Below the pieces are notes generated by a model, which saw only the letters and a program-made list of their open reading frames with translations, was not told the DNA's origin and did not search any database. DNA of 64,000 nt from Sapria himalayana (taxonomy: Eukaryota > Streptophyta > Magnoliopsida > Malpighiales > Rafflesiaceae): the NCBI GenBank assembly GCA_029783825.1, contig JAREIK010003105.1:405746-469745 (forward strand). The letters run 5' to 3'. The stretch's first letter is position 1; each line of letters opens with the position of its first letter. Of the stretch, positions 12,101-23,734 are shown one piece after another. The translations under genes were made by a program, and so were the position numbers.

Positions 12101-13451
12101 TAACAATAAAATTTCTTATATTGAATTTAAATGTCTCATAATTATCAAGATTATTATAACTAAATATTATATTTACATTTGAAAAAAAATTAAAAATTAT
12201 TATATTTTCAAGGGTTATAACCTTCAAAAATGATGAAAAATAACAAAAATGATTTTATTATAATTTTATTATTAAAATAAAACTTATAAACCACTAAATG
12301 CCTAAATATTTAAATCTCTAGACTCCTAAACCCCAAAACCCCTTAAATACTTAAACCATCAAACCTATATAACTTAAATAATAAATAATAAATCTAATTT
12401 TTATTTTATTCATCATAATATTAAATATTCATTTTAATTATTTTTTAGTTTATTTTTATAGAAATATTAATTCCAAAATAAATAAGTAGTGAGACATATA
12501 TAATTTAAATAAATTATTTTTTATTAAAAAAATATAAGCTTAAAAAAATAAACAAAATTTCAAAAATTTAAAATTTTATTTAGTAATATACTTTACTTTG
12601 ATTTTGAATTATTTTGGGTCCTGCAAATATTTCTTAATTAATATCTTTCTTATTAATAAAAGTTTATTAATTCTATTTTTTGATCATCAAAATAAGATAT
12701 ATTATTAAAATGTTTTATATTGAATTTACATCAAATATAATTACTATGATTATTATAACTAAGTATTGTATTCATATTTTAGAACTATTAAAAAATTATT
12801 ATATTTTCAAAGGTTATAACCTTTGAAAATCACGAAAATTCATAAAAATAAATTTTTTGTTATTTCATTGATTAAATAAAACCTAAATGTGTAAACATAT
12901 AAATAAATAAACTCATTAACCCCAAAACAACAATAAACTTAAACCATTAAATAGGTATACCCTAAATAATTAATCATAAATCTCATTTTTATTTTTATTC
13001 ATTATAATTTTATATCTACATTTTAATTATTTATTAATTTTATTTTATAGAAATATATATTAAAAAAATAAAATAACAGCTAGACAAATATAATTTAAAT
13101 AATTTATTTTTCATCAAAAAATATATAAGCTTATAAATGGAAAAAAAATTTAAAATTTAAAATTAATATTTAGTAAAATATTTCACTTTGAATTTGAATC
13201 ATTTTAGGTTTTGTAAATATATTTTAAACAATATTTATTATATTAATAATTGTTTATTAATCTTTTGTATGATCATTATTATAATATTTATCAATATAAT
13301 AGTTTATATTGAATTTAAATGATATATAATTATTAAGTTATCATAACTAAATATAGTATTCACATTTAAAAAAAATTTAAAAATTGTTATAGTTTAAAAG
13401 GTTATATTAAATTTTTTGTTATTTTATTTTTTAAATAAAAGCTATAAACCA
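6191..13451 (+). repeat. AT-rich tandem satellite, orientation A, block 2
   Basis: About 12 monomers with palindromic cores near 6746, 7342, 7895, 8412, 9022, 9603, 9917, 11008, 11606, 12203, 12802 and 13396. The 314-bp step at 9603-9917 and the missing core near 10440 mark deletions. Monomer variants recur after eight monomers: a TATATAGGTTTTGCAATTAT variant at about 7703 and 12014, and CACGAAAATTCATAAAA after the core at about 8436 and 12831. The reading frame at 9398-9580 is a by-product of the repeat. Confidence 0.93.
8408..8435. repeat. Satellite core palindrome, perfect example
   Basis: A perfect 28-bp palindrome: ATTTTCAAAGGTTA followed by its exact reverse complement, centred on GGTTATAACC. 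Other perfect copies are at 12803-12830, 54486-54513 and 60625-60652. Most other monomers carry it with one to four changes. It is the best-conserved part of an otherwise degenerate monomer. Confidence 0.9.
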
Positions 13452-13493
13452 CTAAATGCTAGGGGTGATCATGGGATGGGACGGGATGGGGAA
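13452..13493 (-). mobile_element. hAT right-end relic at a satellite orientation switch
   Basis: CTAAATGC (the reverse complement of the hAT target site GCATTTAG) is followed by about 33 bp beginning TAGGGGTGATCATGGGAT. These 33 bp match the reverse complement of the right end of the hAT copy at 38188-41853 with about three mismatches. The relic then passes directly into satellite of the opposite orientation. Only the terminal part of the element remains. Confidence 0.85.
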
Positions 13494-16400
13494 CTTAAAA
13501 TGATTCAAAAGCAAAGCAAAATATATTACTATACAATAATTTTTTGTTTTGAATATTTTTTTAAAAAGTTTTATCTATAGTTTTTTGATGAAAAATAATT
13601 TATATAAATTATATTTGTGTAACTCATAAATTATCTTGTAATTAATATTTATATAATAATAAACAAATAAAAAATTAAATTGAATATTTAAAATTATAAT
13701 TAAAAAATGAGATTTATTATTTATTATTTATTATTTAGGGTATACCTGTCTAATTTAAATTAGATCTGTCTTACTAATAATTTATTTTGTATTTAATATT
13801 TCTATAAAAATAAACTGAAAATTAATTAAAATAAAAATGTAAAATTATACTGAATAAAAATTAAAATGATATTTATGATTTTTTATTAAAGTATACTAGT
13901 TTAATCGTTTAAGTATTTAGAGGTTTTGTCTTTTAGGTGTTTAGCGATTTATGTTTTTAGGCATTTAGTGGTTTATAGGATATATATAATCATTAAAATA
14001 ATAAAAAAAAATTGTAATTTTTTTTCATTTTCATAGGTTATAACCTTTGAAAATATAATAATATTTAAACTTTTTTGAAATGTGAATAAAATATATAGTT
14101 ATAATAATATTAGTAATTATATATGATATAAAGTTAATATAAATAATTTTATTGATAGATATTATAATAATGATCAAAAATTAAATTGATAAACTATTAA
14201 TAATAAGATAGATATTAATTAAAAAATTTTTACCAAACCCAAATTGATTCAAAATTAAAGTAAAATATATTAATGGATAATATTTTTTAATTTTTGAATT
14301 TTTACTTCTTTTATAAGCGTATATATTTTTTTTGATTAAAAATAAATTATTTAAATTATATTTCTCTCACTCATACTTTATTTTATAATAAAGATTTCTA
14401 TATAAATAAACTAATAAATAATTAAAATGAATATTTAAAACTATAATAAATAGAAATTAAAATTACATTTATTAATTATTATTTATTATATAGCAGTTTA
14501 ATGGTTTATGTATTTAGGTATTACGAGGTTTAGGTGTTTACTGATTTAATTGTTTATGCATTTAGTGGTTTATAGGTTTTATTTAAAAAATGAAATAACA
14601 AACCATTTATTTTTATTATTTTTTGATATTTCAAAGGTTATAACCATTAAAAATATAATAATGTTTAAATTATTTTCAAAAGTGAATTCAATATTTAGTT
14701 ATAAAAATCATTATATTTATATATCATATAAATTCAATATAAACAATTTTAGTCATAAATATTCTAATAATGATCAAAAAATAAATTAATAATCTATTAT
14801 TAATAAAATAGATATCAATTAAAATATATTTATAAAATATAAAATGATTTATAAGCAAAGCAAAATATTTACTATATAATAATTTTTTGTTTTAAATTTT
14901 TTTTTTATTTTAAAAAGTTTATCTATATTTTTTTGATTAAAAATAATTTACATAAATTATCTTTGTCTAACTCATAATTTATTTTTTAATTAATATCTAT
15001 ATAAAAATAAAAAATAAAAAATTAAAATGAATTTTTAAAATTATAATGATAAAAAAATGAAATTTATTATTTATTATTTAGGGTATCGGGTTTAATTTAA
15101 GTTATATCTGCCTCACAAATAATTTATTTTGTAATTAATTTTTTTTATAAAAATAAACTTATAAATAATTAAAATAAAAATTTAAAATTATACTAAATAA
15201 AAATTAAAATGAGATTTATGATTTATTATTAATGCATACCAGTTTAATGGTTTAAGTATTTTGAGATTTTGTCAATTAGGAGTTTAGCAATTTATGTTTT
15301 TAGGTATTTATTGATTTATAGGTTTTATTTAAACAATAAAATAAGAAAAAAAATTGTAATTTTTTGTCATTTTCAAATGTTATAACATTTGAAAATTTAA
15401 TAATATTTAAAATTTTTTGAAATTTGAATACAATATTTAGTTATAATAATTTTAATAATTCTATATCATATAAAATAAATATAAACAATTTTATTAATAG
15501 ATATTATAATAATGATATAAAATTAAATTAATAAACTATTTATAATAAGATAGATATTAATTAAAAAATATTTACAAAACCCAAATTGATTCAAAATTAA
15601 AGTAATATATATTAGTTGATGATAATTATTAATTTTTAATAATACTTATTTTTATACTACTTTTAAAAGTGCATATATTTCTTTTTATTAAAAAAAATTA
15701 TTTAAATTATATGTGTCGCACTCATAATTTAATTTGTAATAAAAATTTCTATAAAAATAAACTAATAAATAATTAAAATGAATATTTAAAATTATAATAA
15801 AAAAAATGAAATTTATTATTTATTATTTAGGGATACCGGTTTAATTTAAATTAGATCTGTCTCACTAATAATTTATTTTGTAATTAATATTTCTATAAAA
15901 TAAATTGATAAATAATAAAAATAAAAATTTAAAATTATATTGAATAAAAATTAAAATGAGATTTATGATATATTATTAATGTATACCAGTTTAATGGCTT
16001 AAGTATTTAGAGGGTTTTTTGTTAGGAGTTTAGCGATTTATGTTTTTAGGCTTTTAGTAATTTATAGGTTTTTTTTTAATAATAAAATAACAAAAAAATA
16101 TTTTATAATTTTTTATCATTTTCATAGGTTATAACATTTGAAAATATAATAAAATTTAAAATCTTTTAAAATTTTAATACAATATTTTGTTATAATAATA
16201 TTAATAATTATATATCATATAAATTTAATATAAATAATTTTATTGATAGATATTATAATAATAATCAAAAATTAAATTTATAAACTATTAATATTATGAT
16301 AGATATTAATTAAAAAATATTTACAAAACCCAAATTGATTCAAAATTAAAGTAACTTATATTACTTGATAATAATTTTTAATTTTTAAATTTATGCTTTT

Positions 16401-16653
16401 TTTATAAGCGTATATTTTTTTAGATAAATAATATATTATTTAAATTATATTTGTCCCACTCATAATTTATTATGTAATAATTATTTCTAAATAAATAGAC
16501 TAATAAATAATTAAAATGAATATTTAAAAATATAATAAATAGCAATAAAAATTAGATTTATTAATTATTAAGTAGTATTTAGCAGTTTAATGGTTTATGT
16601 ATTTAGGCATTACAGGTTTTAAGATTTATTGATTTAACATTATATGCATTTAG
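13494..16653 (-). repeat. AT-rich tandem satellite, orientation B, block 1
   Basis: The same satellite reversed, with cores near 14034, 14634, 15378 and 16126. Two of the three steps are about 745 bp (the long monomer), carrying an extra segment around the TTAAATTAGATCTGTCTCAC words. The last 8 bp, GCATTTAG at 16646-16653, are the left target-site duplication of the adjacent hAT copy. The + strand frame at 14550-14789 is a satellite by-product. Confidence 0.92.
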
Positions 16654-19600
16654 TACGGCTACTCACGGGACTCAAAGATTCACGACCCGACACGAAGTCT
16701 TGTCCCGAAAGAATCGTGACTATGAAAATCTGTTGACTTTGACTTTTCCCGTCATGTTCTCTCATGTATTTTTTCTCTTGGGACAGTTCCGGATATTAAG
16801 CAATATCCATCCCGAGAACCATCCTATCCTAAAAAACTTATACTAAAACCAGGAATATATATATATATATATAACATGAATATGCCACCAATTCCAACGC
16901 ACCTATGCTATTCTGACGAGTTTCAGGCCGCCTCATGCTATTCCAGCCGTGTTCAGTTAGGTCCAGCCCTTGTCCATCACACTTCTGGTTACCTCCACCT
17001 TGTCTCAGATGCCACCAGCCTTTTGGTTTGTTTTTCTGACGAGAATTGAGTGATTAATTAGCATTATTATGTGTCTCAGTCAGTTTTGTTGTGTATTGGT
17101 TGTGGTGTTGTGGTTGGGCCGAGTGAGTGGGCTGAATGTGTTACAGTCAGTTTTGTATATCTTGCTTGTTTGAAATATTTATATGTATTTATGCTTAACA
17201 TATCATATTAATTAATGGCAATGCAGATGGCACAATCCAGCGGTAAACGAAAAATATAATAAATTGAAGATGATCACATCTCAAATGATCAAAGTACTGG
17301 TAAATCCAATCATCATCCTTTCACGAACCCTCATATTGTTACGGCTGGTTCTTCAATTCCAATTGTAAAAAAAAGTCACGGTACATCTGAACCTCAAGCT
17401 CATAAAAAGTATAAGTCTGCTATTTGGGAAACTTCTGAGATATTAGTTGATTTAGAGCGAAATGAAAACTAGTAGGGCAGCTTGTATATGGTGTAGGAAA
17501 GAATACTAGGCAAAAGTGATCAAGAAACTTCGGGTTTATGGAAATACTTGAGAAAGATTTGTAGAAAATTTCCACACAAAAAAGAATTAATAGAATCTCA
17601 CAAAGGTAAAGATAGGTCACAATCTTTGTTGAGTTTCACTAAAGGTACTAATTCAAAGGATAACAAATTAACTTGTTGGCAATTTGATCAACAACTATTT
17701 GGAGAGGCTTTGGTGAAAATGATCATAAAAGAAAAATTGTCTTTTTGTTTTGTTGAGAGGGGTGAGTTTAATGAGTTTTGTGAAGTTAGTGTGCCTCAAT
17801 TTAAAATTCACTCCAGGCACTCTTTATTGAGGGATTTTTTTTCTTTGATTGTGAAGGAAAAGAAGAAATTATTTGATAGCATATCATCTCATTATTTTAA
17901 AGTTTCATTGACTATCGACACTTGGACTAGCATTCAAAATTTGTCTTATATATGTTTGACTGTTCATTTCATTGATTCTCAATGAAATATGGATAAAAGG
18001 CTTTTGAAATTTTGTGTAATTAAAAGTCATTCTAGAGTTAATATTAGAAATGCTATTGAGTTTTGCATGAATGAATGGGGTTTGAGAAAGTTGATGTTCA
18101 TTACTATTGACAATGCATCAAATAATGATATTGCAGTTGCACAATTGAAAAAAAGGCTTGTGAAGAAAAGTGTTGTACCTTTGAGAGACGAGCATTTTCA
18201 TATGAGATGTTGTGCTCATTTCCTAAATTTAATTGTCAGAGATGGCATTGCAGTAGTTGAGGGTGCTATTCAAAAAATTAGAGGAGTGGTGAAATATGTG
18301 AGGAGCAATCTTAAAAGATTATATATGTTTAAGTTATGTGTTGAAGAAGCAAAGTTGACATATGGATCTTCATTGCAATTAGATTCTCCTACAAGATGGA
18401 ATTCAACTTATTTGATGCAACAAACTGATATAAAATATCAAAAAGAATTTGATAAGTAGGAGGACAAAGACAAAAGGATTTTGAAGGAATTTGGTTCAAA
18501 CGTTCCAACTGAGAAAGACTGAACAAATGCCAAAATTTTGGCTCGTTTCTTGAAAACTTTTTATGAAGTAACTTGTAAATTTTATAGCTCATAATATACT
18601 ACCTCTAGTGTTTATTTTCCTGAGATTATTCAAATTTTGAAAAAAATTGAGCTTTGTGAAAATAGTAGAGATACAATGGTGTCTGAAATGGGTATGAAAA
18701 TGAGGCATAAATTGAACAAATATTGTGGTTCTCTTCAGTCAACAAATATTATGCTTTTTGTAGCAGTAGTGTTGTATCCTAGATATAAGCTCAAATATCT
18801 AAAGGTTAAGTATACTTAGCATTATGGAGAGGAATTGGCTAAAAATTTGGCGAAAATAGTTATAAATGCTTTAAATGAGATGATGGATGATTATAAAGAT
18901 TTAAATGAAGATGAATCAATAGATAATGATTTCTCTTCTACTGTGTTGAAGAAAAATGATGATTTCTTTGATGATAGTGATACTTATGTTGATGGTTTTT
19001 TTTGTTGAATTGGAGAAAGAACAAGAAGTTGCAACTTTGGAAGAGTTGGATAGGGACTGGAGGACAAACTTGAAAAAAATAGAATTGATTTTGATCTTCT
19101 AAACTAGTGGAAAATAAATGAGGTTATGTATCCTTCTTTAGCAAATGTATCAAGGGATGTATTTGCTATCCAAGCATCTATTGTGGCCTACGAATCTACA
19201 TTTAGCTTTGAGGGGAGAACTTTAAATAAATTTAAAAGTTCTTTAACACCTATTACAGCTGAAGTTCTTATATGTCTACAAGGTTGGTTGAGAAGCTCAA
19301 ATAAACCTATTGAAATTGAAGAATTAGTTCAAGACCTTGATGATAATGAATCACGTTAGTATACAAATCTTGTAAATTTTAATTTCAAATTTACCTATTT
19401 TATTCATTCAATTTAATAAAAATATGGTTCAATTACAATTTTCAGAGGGGTCACGAGATCCAAATATTCTTCCAACTATAGTTGGCCAACTAAATTTGGA
19501 ATGGGTGTATTAAATTTTATAGGGTAATATTTTGTTTTTTTATTACTCTTTCATCTTAGAAATTTATGTCTACATGATTAACACATTTTCATCTTTGGTT

Positions 19601-20327
19601 GTCCTTCTACAGTGGAGGAAGAAAAGGGAGGAGAAGAGATAATTAATTGGGTTTGGATTTTCGTTGTTGTTACGGGATGGACCTTTGAAATGATTATTAT
19701 CATGGTTGTTATTAGTTGTATTTTTTTTGTTATATTAAGATGCCTAATTTTAGCGATTACTTAAGTAGTAATTGATGCTACCAATGTTTGTGGTCATATT
19801 TAGCTTTTTTTTAATATTTTAAGTAATTGTTTAAAAAATGCAGTATTTCTATTATGGTTAACTTTCACTCGGCTGAACAAAACCAACTTATGAAAAAACA
19901 AAAAAATAAATTAAGCACACAACTCGTTCCCGTTCTATTTAAAATTTCTATCCTTTTCTACACATCAAATCTTTTGATAAGGTAATGGAACTCATTTGTA
20001 GTATTCAGCCTATTTGACAAAACAAAATTGGCCCAATTTGCTTTTGAATGATACATAACTAAGGAATGATAAATGGTACAACAAAAGACTTCGATATGAA
20101 CTAACTTGGCTGGTTTGAAGAAAATAAATTAAAAAAATTGTCCGAACTCAGTTCCGTCCCAGAACCATTTTCTCCTACCCAAAATCCCGGATCTTCGTCC
20201 CGTCCCATTCGATATTTTCAACCAATGGGACAGGTCTGGATCTTCAAAAAAAAATCTCCGAACTATGGGAAGGGACTGTAGATTTGTAATACACCTCCCG
20301 TCTCGTCTCGTCCCATGAGCACCAGCA
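16654..20327 (+). mobile_element. hAT (Ac-like) transposon, copy 1, full length but dead
   Basis: A 3674-bp element flanked by a perfect 8-bp target-site duplication GCATTTAG (16646-16653 and 20328-20335), the size typical of hAT elements. The imperfect terminal inverted repeats read TACGGCTACTCACGGGAC on the left and TGCTGGTGCTCATGGGAC on the inward-read right. Both ends contain CCCGTCCC-rich subterminal repeats, which in hAT elements are the usual transposase-binding zones. A (TA)n run lies at about 16855-16872. The transposase gene is central (17215-19513). Non-coding 5' (16654-17214) and 3' (19514-20327) flanks complete it. Confidence 0.92.
17215..19513 (+). pseudogene. hAT transposase pseudogene, copy 1
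   Basis: Broken gene for a BED-finger hAT transposase, the nuclear enzyme that cuts and inserts the element. The ATG at 17215 is followed after 14 codons by in-frame stops. BED-finger remains (CIWCRKEY, then WKYLRK and FPH) lie at about 17480-17580 and contain stops. The catalytic core follows: TIDTWTS (first Asp; frame 17548-17985), a stop where copy 2 has Trp, then TIDNASNND (second Asp) and MRCCAHFLNL (frame 17989-18459). The C-terminal dimerisation domain is at 19126-19359 (YPSLANVSRDVFAIQAS, then LTPITAE and LQGWL). A GT-AG intron is plausible: donor GTTAGT at 19355, exon restart at 19446, ending in NLEWVY and a stop. Several nonsense and frameshift changes rule out a working protein. 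Confidence 0.9.
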
Positions 20328-22704
20328 GCATTTAGTGGTTAATAGGTTTTATTTAAAAAATATAATAACAAAAAATTTATTTTTATTATTTTTTGATATT
20401 TTTAAAGGTTATAATATTTGAAAATATAATAATTTTTAATTTTTTTTCAAATATGAATACAATATTTAGTTATACTAATTATTATATTTATATATTATAT
20501 AAATTCAATATAAACAATTTTATTGATAAATATTCTAATAATAATCAAAAAATAAATTAATAATCCATTAATAAAAAGATAGATATTAATTAAAATATAA
20601 TTACAAAACCTAAAATGAATCTGAAGTAAAGAAAAATATAGTACTCTATAATAATTTTTTGTTTTTAAATTTTCTTTAATAAGTTTATCTATATTTTTTT
20701 GATGAAAAATAATTTATATAAATTATATTTGTCTAACTCATAATTTATTTTTTAATTAATATTTATATATAAATAAACAAATAAATAATTAAAATGAATA
20801 TTTAAAATTATAAAAAAAATGAGATTTATTATTTATTATTTATTATTAAGGGATATCAGTTTAATTTAAATTAGATCTGTCTCACTAATAATTTATTTTG
20901 TAATTAATATTTCTATAAAAATAAACAAATAAATAATTAAAATAAAAATTTAAAATTATACTGAATAAAAATTAAAATGAGATTTATGAATTATTATTAA
21001 TATATACCACTTTAATATTTAAAAGTATTTAAAGGTATTTTCGTATGTGACATTAGCGATTTATGTTTTTAGGCATTTAGTGGTTTATAGGTTTTATTTA
21101 AATAATGAAATAACAATAAAATTATTTTTGATATTTTTTAACATTTTCTAAGGTTATAACCTTTGAAAATATAATAATTTTAAAATTTTTTAAAAATGTG
21201 AATATAATATTTAGTAATAATAATCATTATAATTATATATAATATAAACTAAATATAAACAATTTTATTGACAGATATGATATCAATTATCAAAAAATAA
21301 ATTAATATGCTATTATTAATATGATAGATATTAATTAAAATATAATTGCAAAACCTAAAAATATTCATAATCCAAGTAAAATTTAATACTAAATAATAAT
21401 TTTTTTTTGGTTTTTGCTTATTTTTATAAGCTAGTATATTTTCATGATGATTAATAAATTATTAAAATTATATTTGTATCAATCATAATTTATTTTATAA
21501 TTAATATTTTAATAAATTATTTAAATAATATTTAAGGTTTACGAGTTTAAAGGTTAAAGTATTTAGGAACTTTTGTGTTTAGGAATTTAGAGATTTTTGT
21601 GTTTAGGCATTTAGTGATTTATAAGTTTTATTTAAACAATGATATAACAAAAAGTTTATTTTTATTATTTTTTAATTTTTGAATGTTATAACCTTTGAAA
21701 ATATAATAATTTTTAAATTTTTTTCAAATGTAAATATAATATTTAGTTATAACAATCATAATAATTATAAGTCATTTAAATTCAATATAAATAATTACAT
21801 TGCTAGATATTATAATAATGATAAAAAAATTTAATAAACTATTATTAATAAGATAGATATTATTTAAAATATCTTTGTAAAATCTAATTTAATTCAAAAT
21901 CAAAGTAAAATATATTACTTAACAATAATTTTTTAATGTTTTGCTTTTTTTATAACTTTATATTTTTGTTATTATAAATAAATTATTTAAATTAATTTGT
22001 CTTACTCATAATTTATTTTGTAATTTATAATTCTATAATAATAATCTAATAAAAAATTAAAATAATTATTTAAAATTATTATGAATACAAATAAAATTGA
22101 GATTTATTATTTATTTTTATTATTCAGGATATACCATTTTTATGGTTTAAGTATTTAGGTGTTTCTGGGTTTAGGAGTTTAGTGATTTGAGTGTTTAGAC
22201 CTTTAGTGATTTATAGTTATTAGCTAAAGAAATAAAAAACAAAAAATTTAATTTTTTGAATTTTTTTAATTTTTGAAGGTTGTAACCTTTGATAATATAA
22301 TAATTTTAAATTTTTTTAAATGTGAATATAATATTTAGTTATAATAATCATAATAATTATATATAATGTAAATTAAATATAAATAATTTTATTAATATAT
22401 ATTATAATAATGATCAATAAATAAATTAATAAGCTAGTATTAATAAGAATGATATAAATTAAAATATAATTATAGAATCTAAAATGATTCAAAATCAAAA
22501 TAAGATATATTACTAAATAATAATTTTTTATTTTAAAAATTTTGCCTCATTTTATAAGCATATATATTTTTTTGATGAAAAATAAATTATTTAAATTATA
22601 TCTATCTCACTAATAATTTATTTTGTTATTAATATTTCTATAAAAATAAATTGATAAATAATAAAAATGAATATTTAAAATTATAATGAATAATAATCAA
22701 AAAG
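20328..22704 (-). repeat. AT-rich tandem satellite, orientation B, block 2
   Basis: Cores near 20407, 21151, 21680 and 22277 give steps of about 744, 529 and 597 bp. The step pattern after hAT copy 2 is similar (738, 508, 587), which supports duplication of the hAT and its flanks together. The first 8 bp are the right target-site duplication of hAT copy 1. Confidence 0.92.
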
Positions 22705-22717
22705 AGATATATGATTT
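22705..22717. repeat. LINE target-site duplication, 3' side
   Basis: AGATATATGATTT lies directly next to the T run that is the LINE poly(A) tail. It is repeated exactly at 29094-29106. Confidence 0.9.
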
Positions 22718-23016
22718 TTTTTTTCAATTTTGTTTTATTATTATTAGAGCCCCCTCTTTTGGCGGAGGAATACCATTTTTACAACCTACATCTACCCTTA
22801 TCCCTTTTACATCCATTTCAAAACAAAACAAAAAAACAAAGAACAAGTAACAATTTAAAATGATCTAGAAGCTATAGATTTGAAACTGCTGGAATTTGGG
22901 CATATGTGAGGTTCCGTACTAGAAGCTTGACACTTGATCCTCAGACCTTTTAGCTTTTCCTGAGAGAAGCTACCTTCTTTTAGCTTGTGAGGTTTTGGAG
23001 TGGGATCCTTTGGCGC

Positions 23017-23109
23017 CTACTAGGCTATCAATTAGTGTGAAGGTATTGGTCTATCTTTATACAATCTTCCTTTAGGACCAGGAAGAGTTTTAGCCTTTCA
23101 TGTCTTTAC
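23017..23109 (-). repeat. 93-bp direct repeat in the LINE 3' UTR, copy 1
   Basis: Contains TCAATTAGTGTGAAGGTATT and ACCAGGAAGA words. Its partner at 23550-23642 has the same length and only a few base changes. Confidence 0.85.
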
Positions 23110-23549
23110 ATTCTTTTAGTAGCTTCCTTCCATGGAGTGGGATCCTTTGGCGCTTAATCAGAACTAAAAGCTTGACATATAAACAGGGTAAACTAGGGGT
23201 ATAGACACTTGTTTGCTTGACTCAGAACAACTATTGAAGACTAATTTTTACAAGCAAATGAAGATAGAAATAAAGTTGTTCAAGTCAGCATAAATCCTTC
23301 TTTATAGGCCTTAAATTGGCCCATTGGTAGCTGTCTTTATATCTGCAGAAAATTAATATAGATGGGCATAGCCGAGGCATAGTTAACCTTACCACAAGGA
23401 GAAACTAAGGAGTCATTTGAGCCGGTAGATGTACCTGAAAATTAGCACATCTAACCCACAATACAACAGGATGACAAACCTCTCTATGATACCATACCTG
23501 TCTTGAGTGAGGATATGTAGTATACTTAAAATGTATTCTCTATATTACC

Positions 23550-23642
23550 CTACTGGGTTGTCAATTAGTGTGAAGGTATTGGCCTATCCTTATACAATCT
23601 TCCTTCAGGACCAGGAAGAATTTCAGCCTTTCATGCCTTTAC
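23550..23642 (-). repeat. 93-bp direct repeat in the LINE 3' UTR, copy 2
   Basis: Partner of 23017-23109, about 530 bp apart and in the same orientation. Confidence 0.85.
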
Positions 23643-23734
23643 CTGAACTTAAAAGAAAGCAATTTCAGCAATAATAACCCAACACCCGCGCCCATGTCCC
23701 AACTAAGTAGTATACTTTCATGCGATACCAAATG

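Larger units (their letters stand above)
22718..23734 (-). other. LINE 3' UTR with internal direct repeats
   Basis: About 1 kb of non-coding sequence after the ORF2 stop, ending in a poly(A) tail (a T run from 22714 on the + strand). It contains a 93-bp direct repeat (23017-23109 and 23550-23642, about 90 percent identical by eye). It also has a shorter 20-bp repeat, GGAGTGGGATCCTTTGGCGC, at 22997-23016 and 23134-23153. Confidence 0.75.

Noticed and set aside
286..13451. CRISPR-like array because of regularly spaced palindromic repeats
   Set aside because: The spacing is about 595 bp and the spacers are themselves repeats. This is a satellite in a plant genome.
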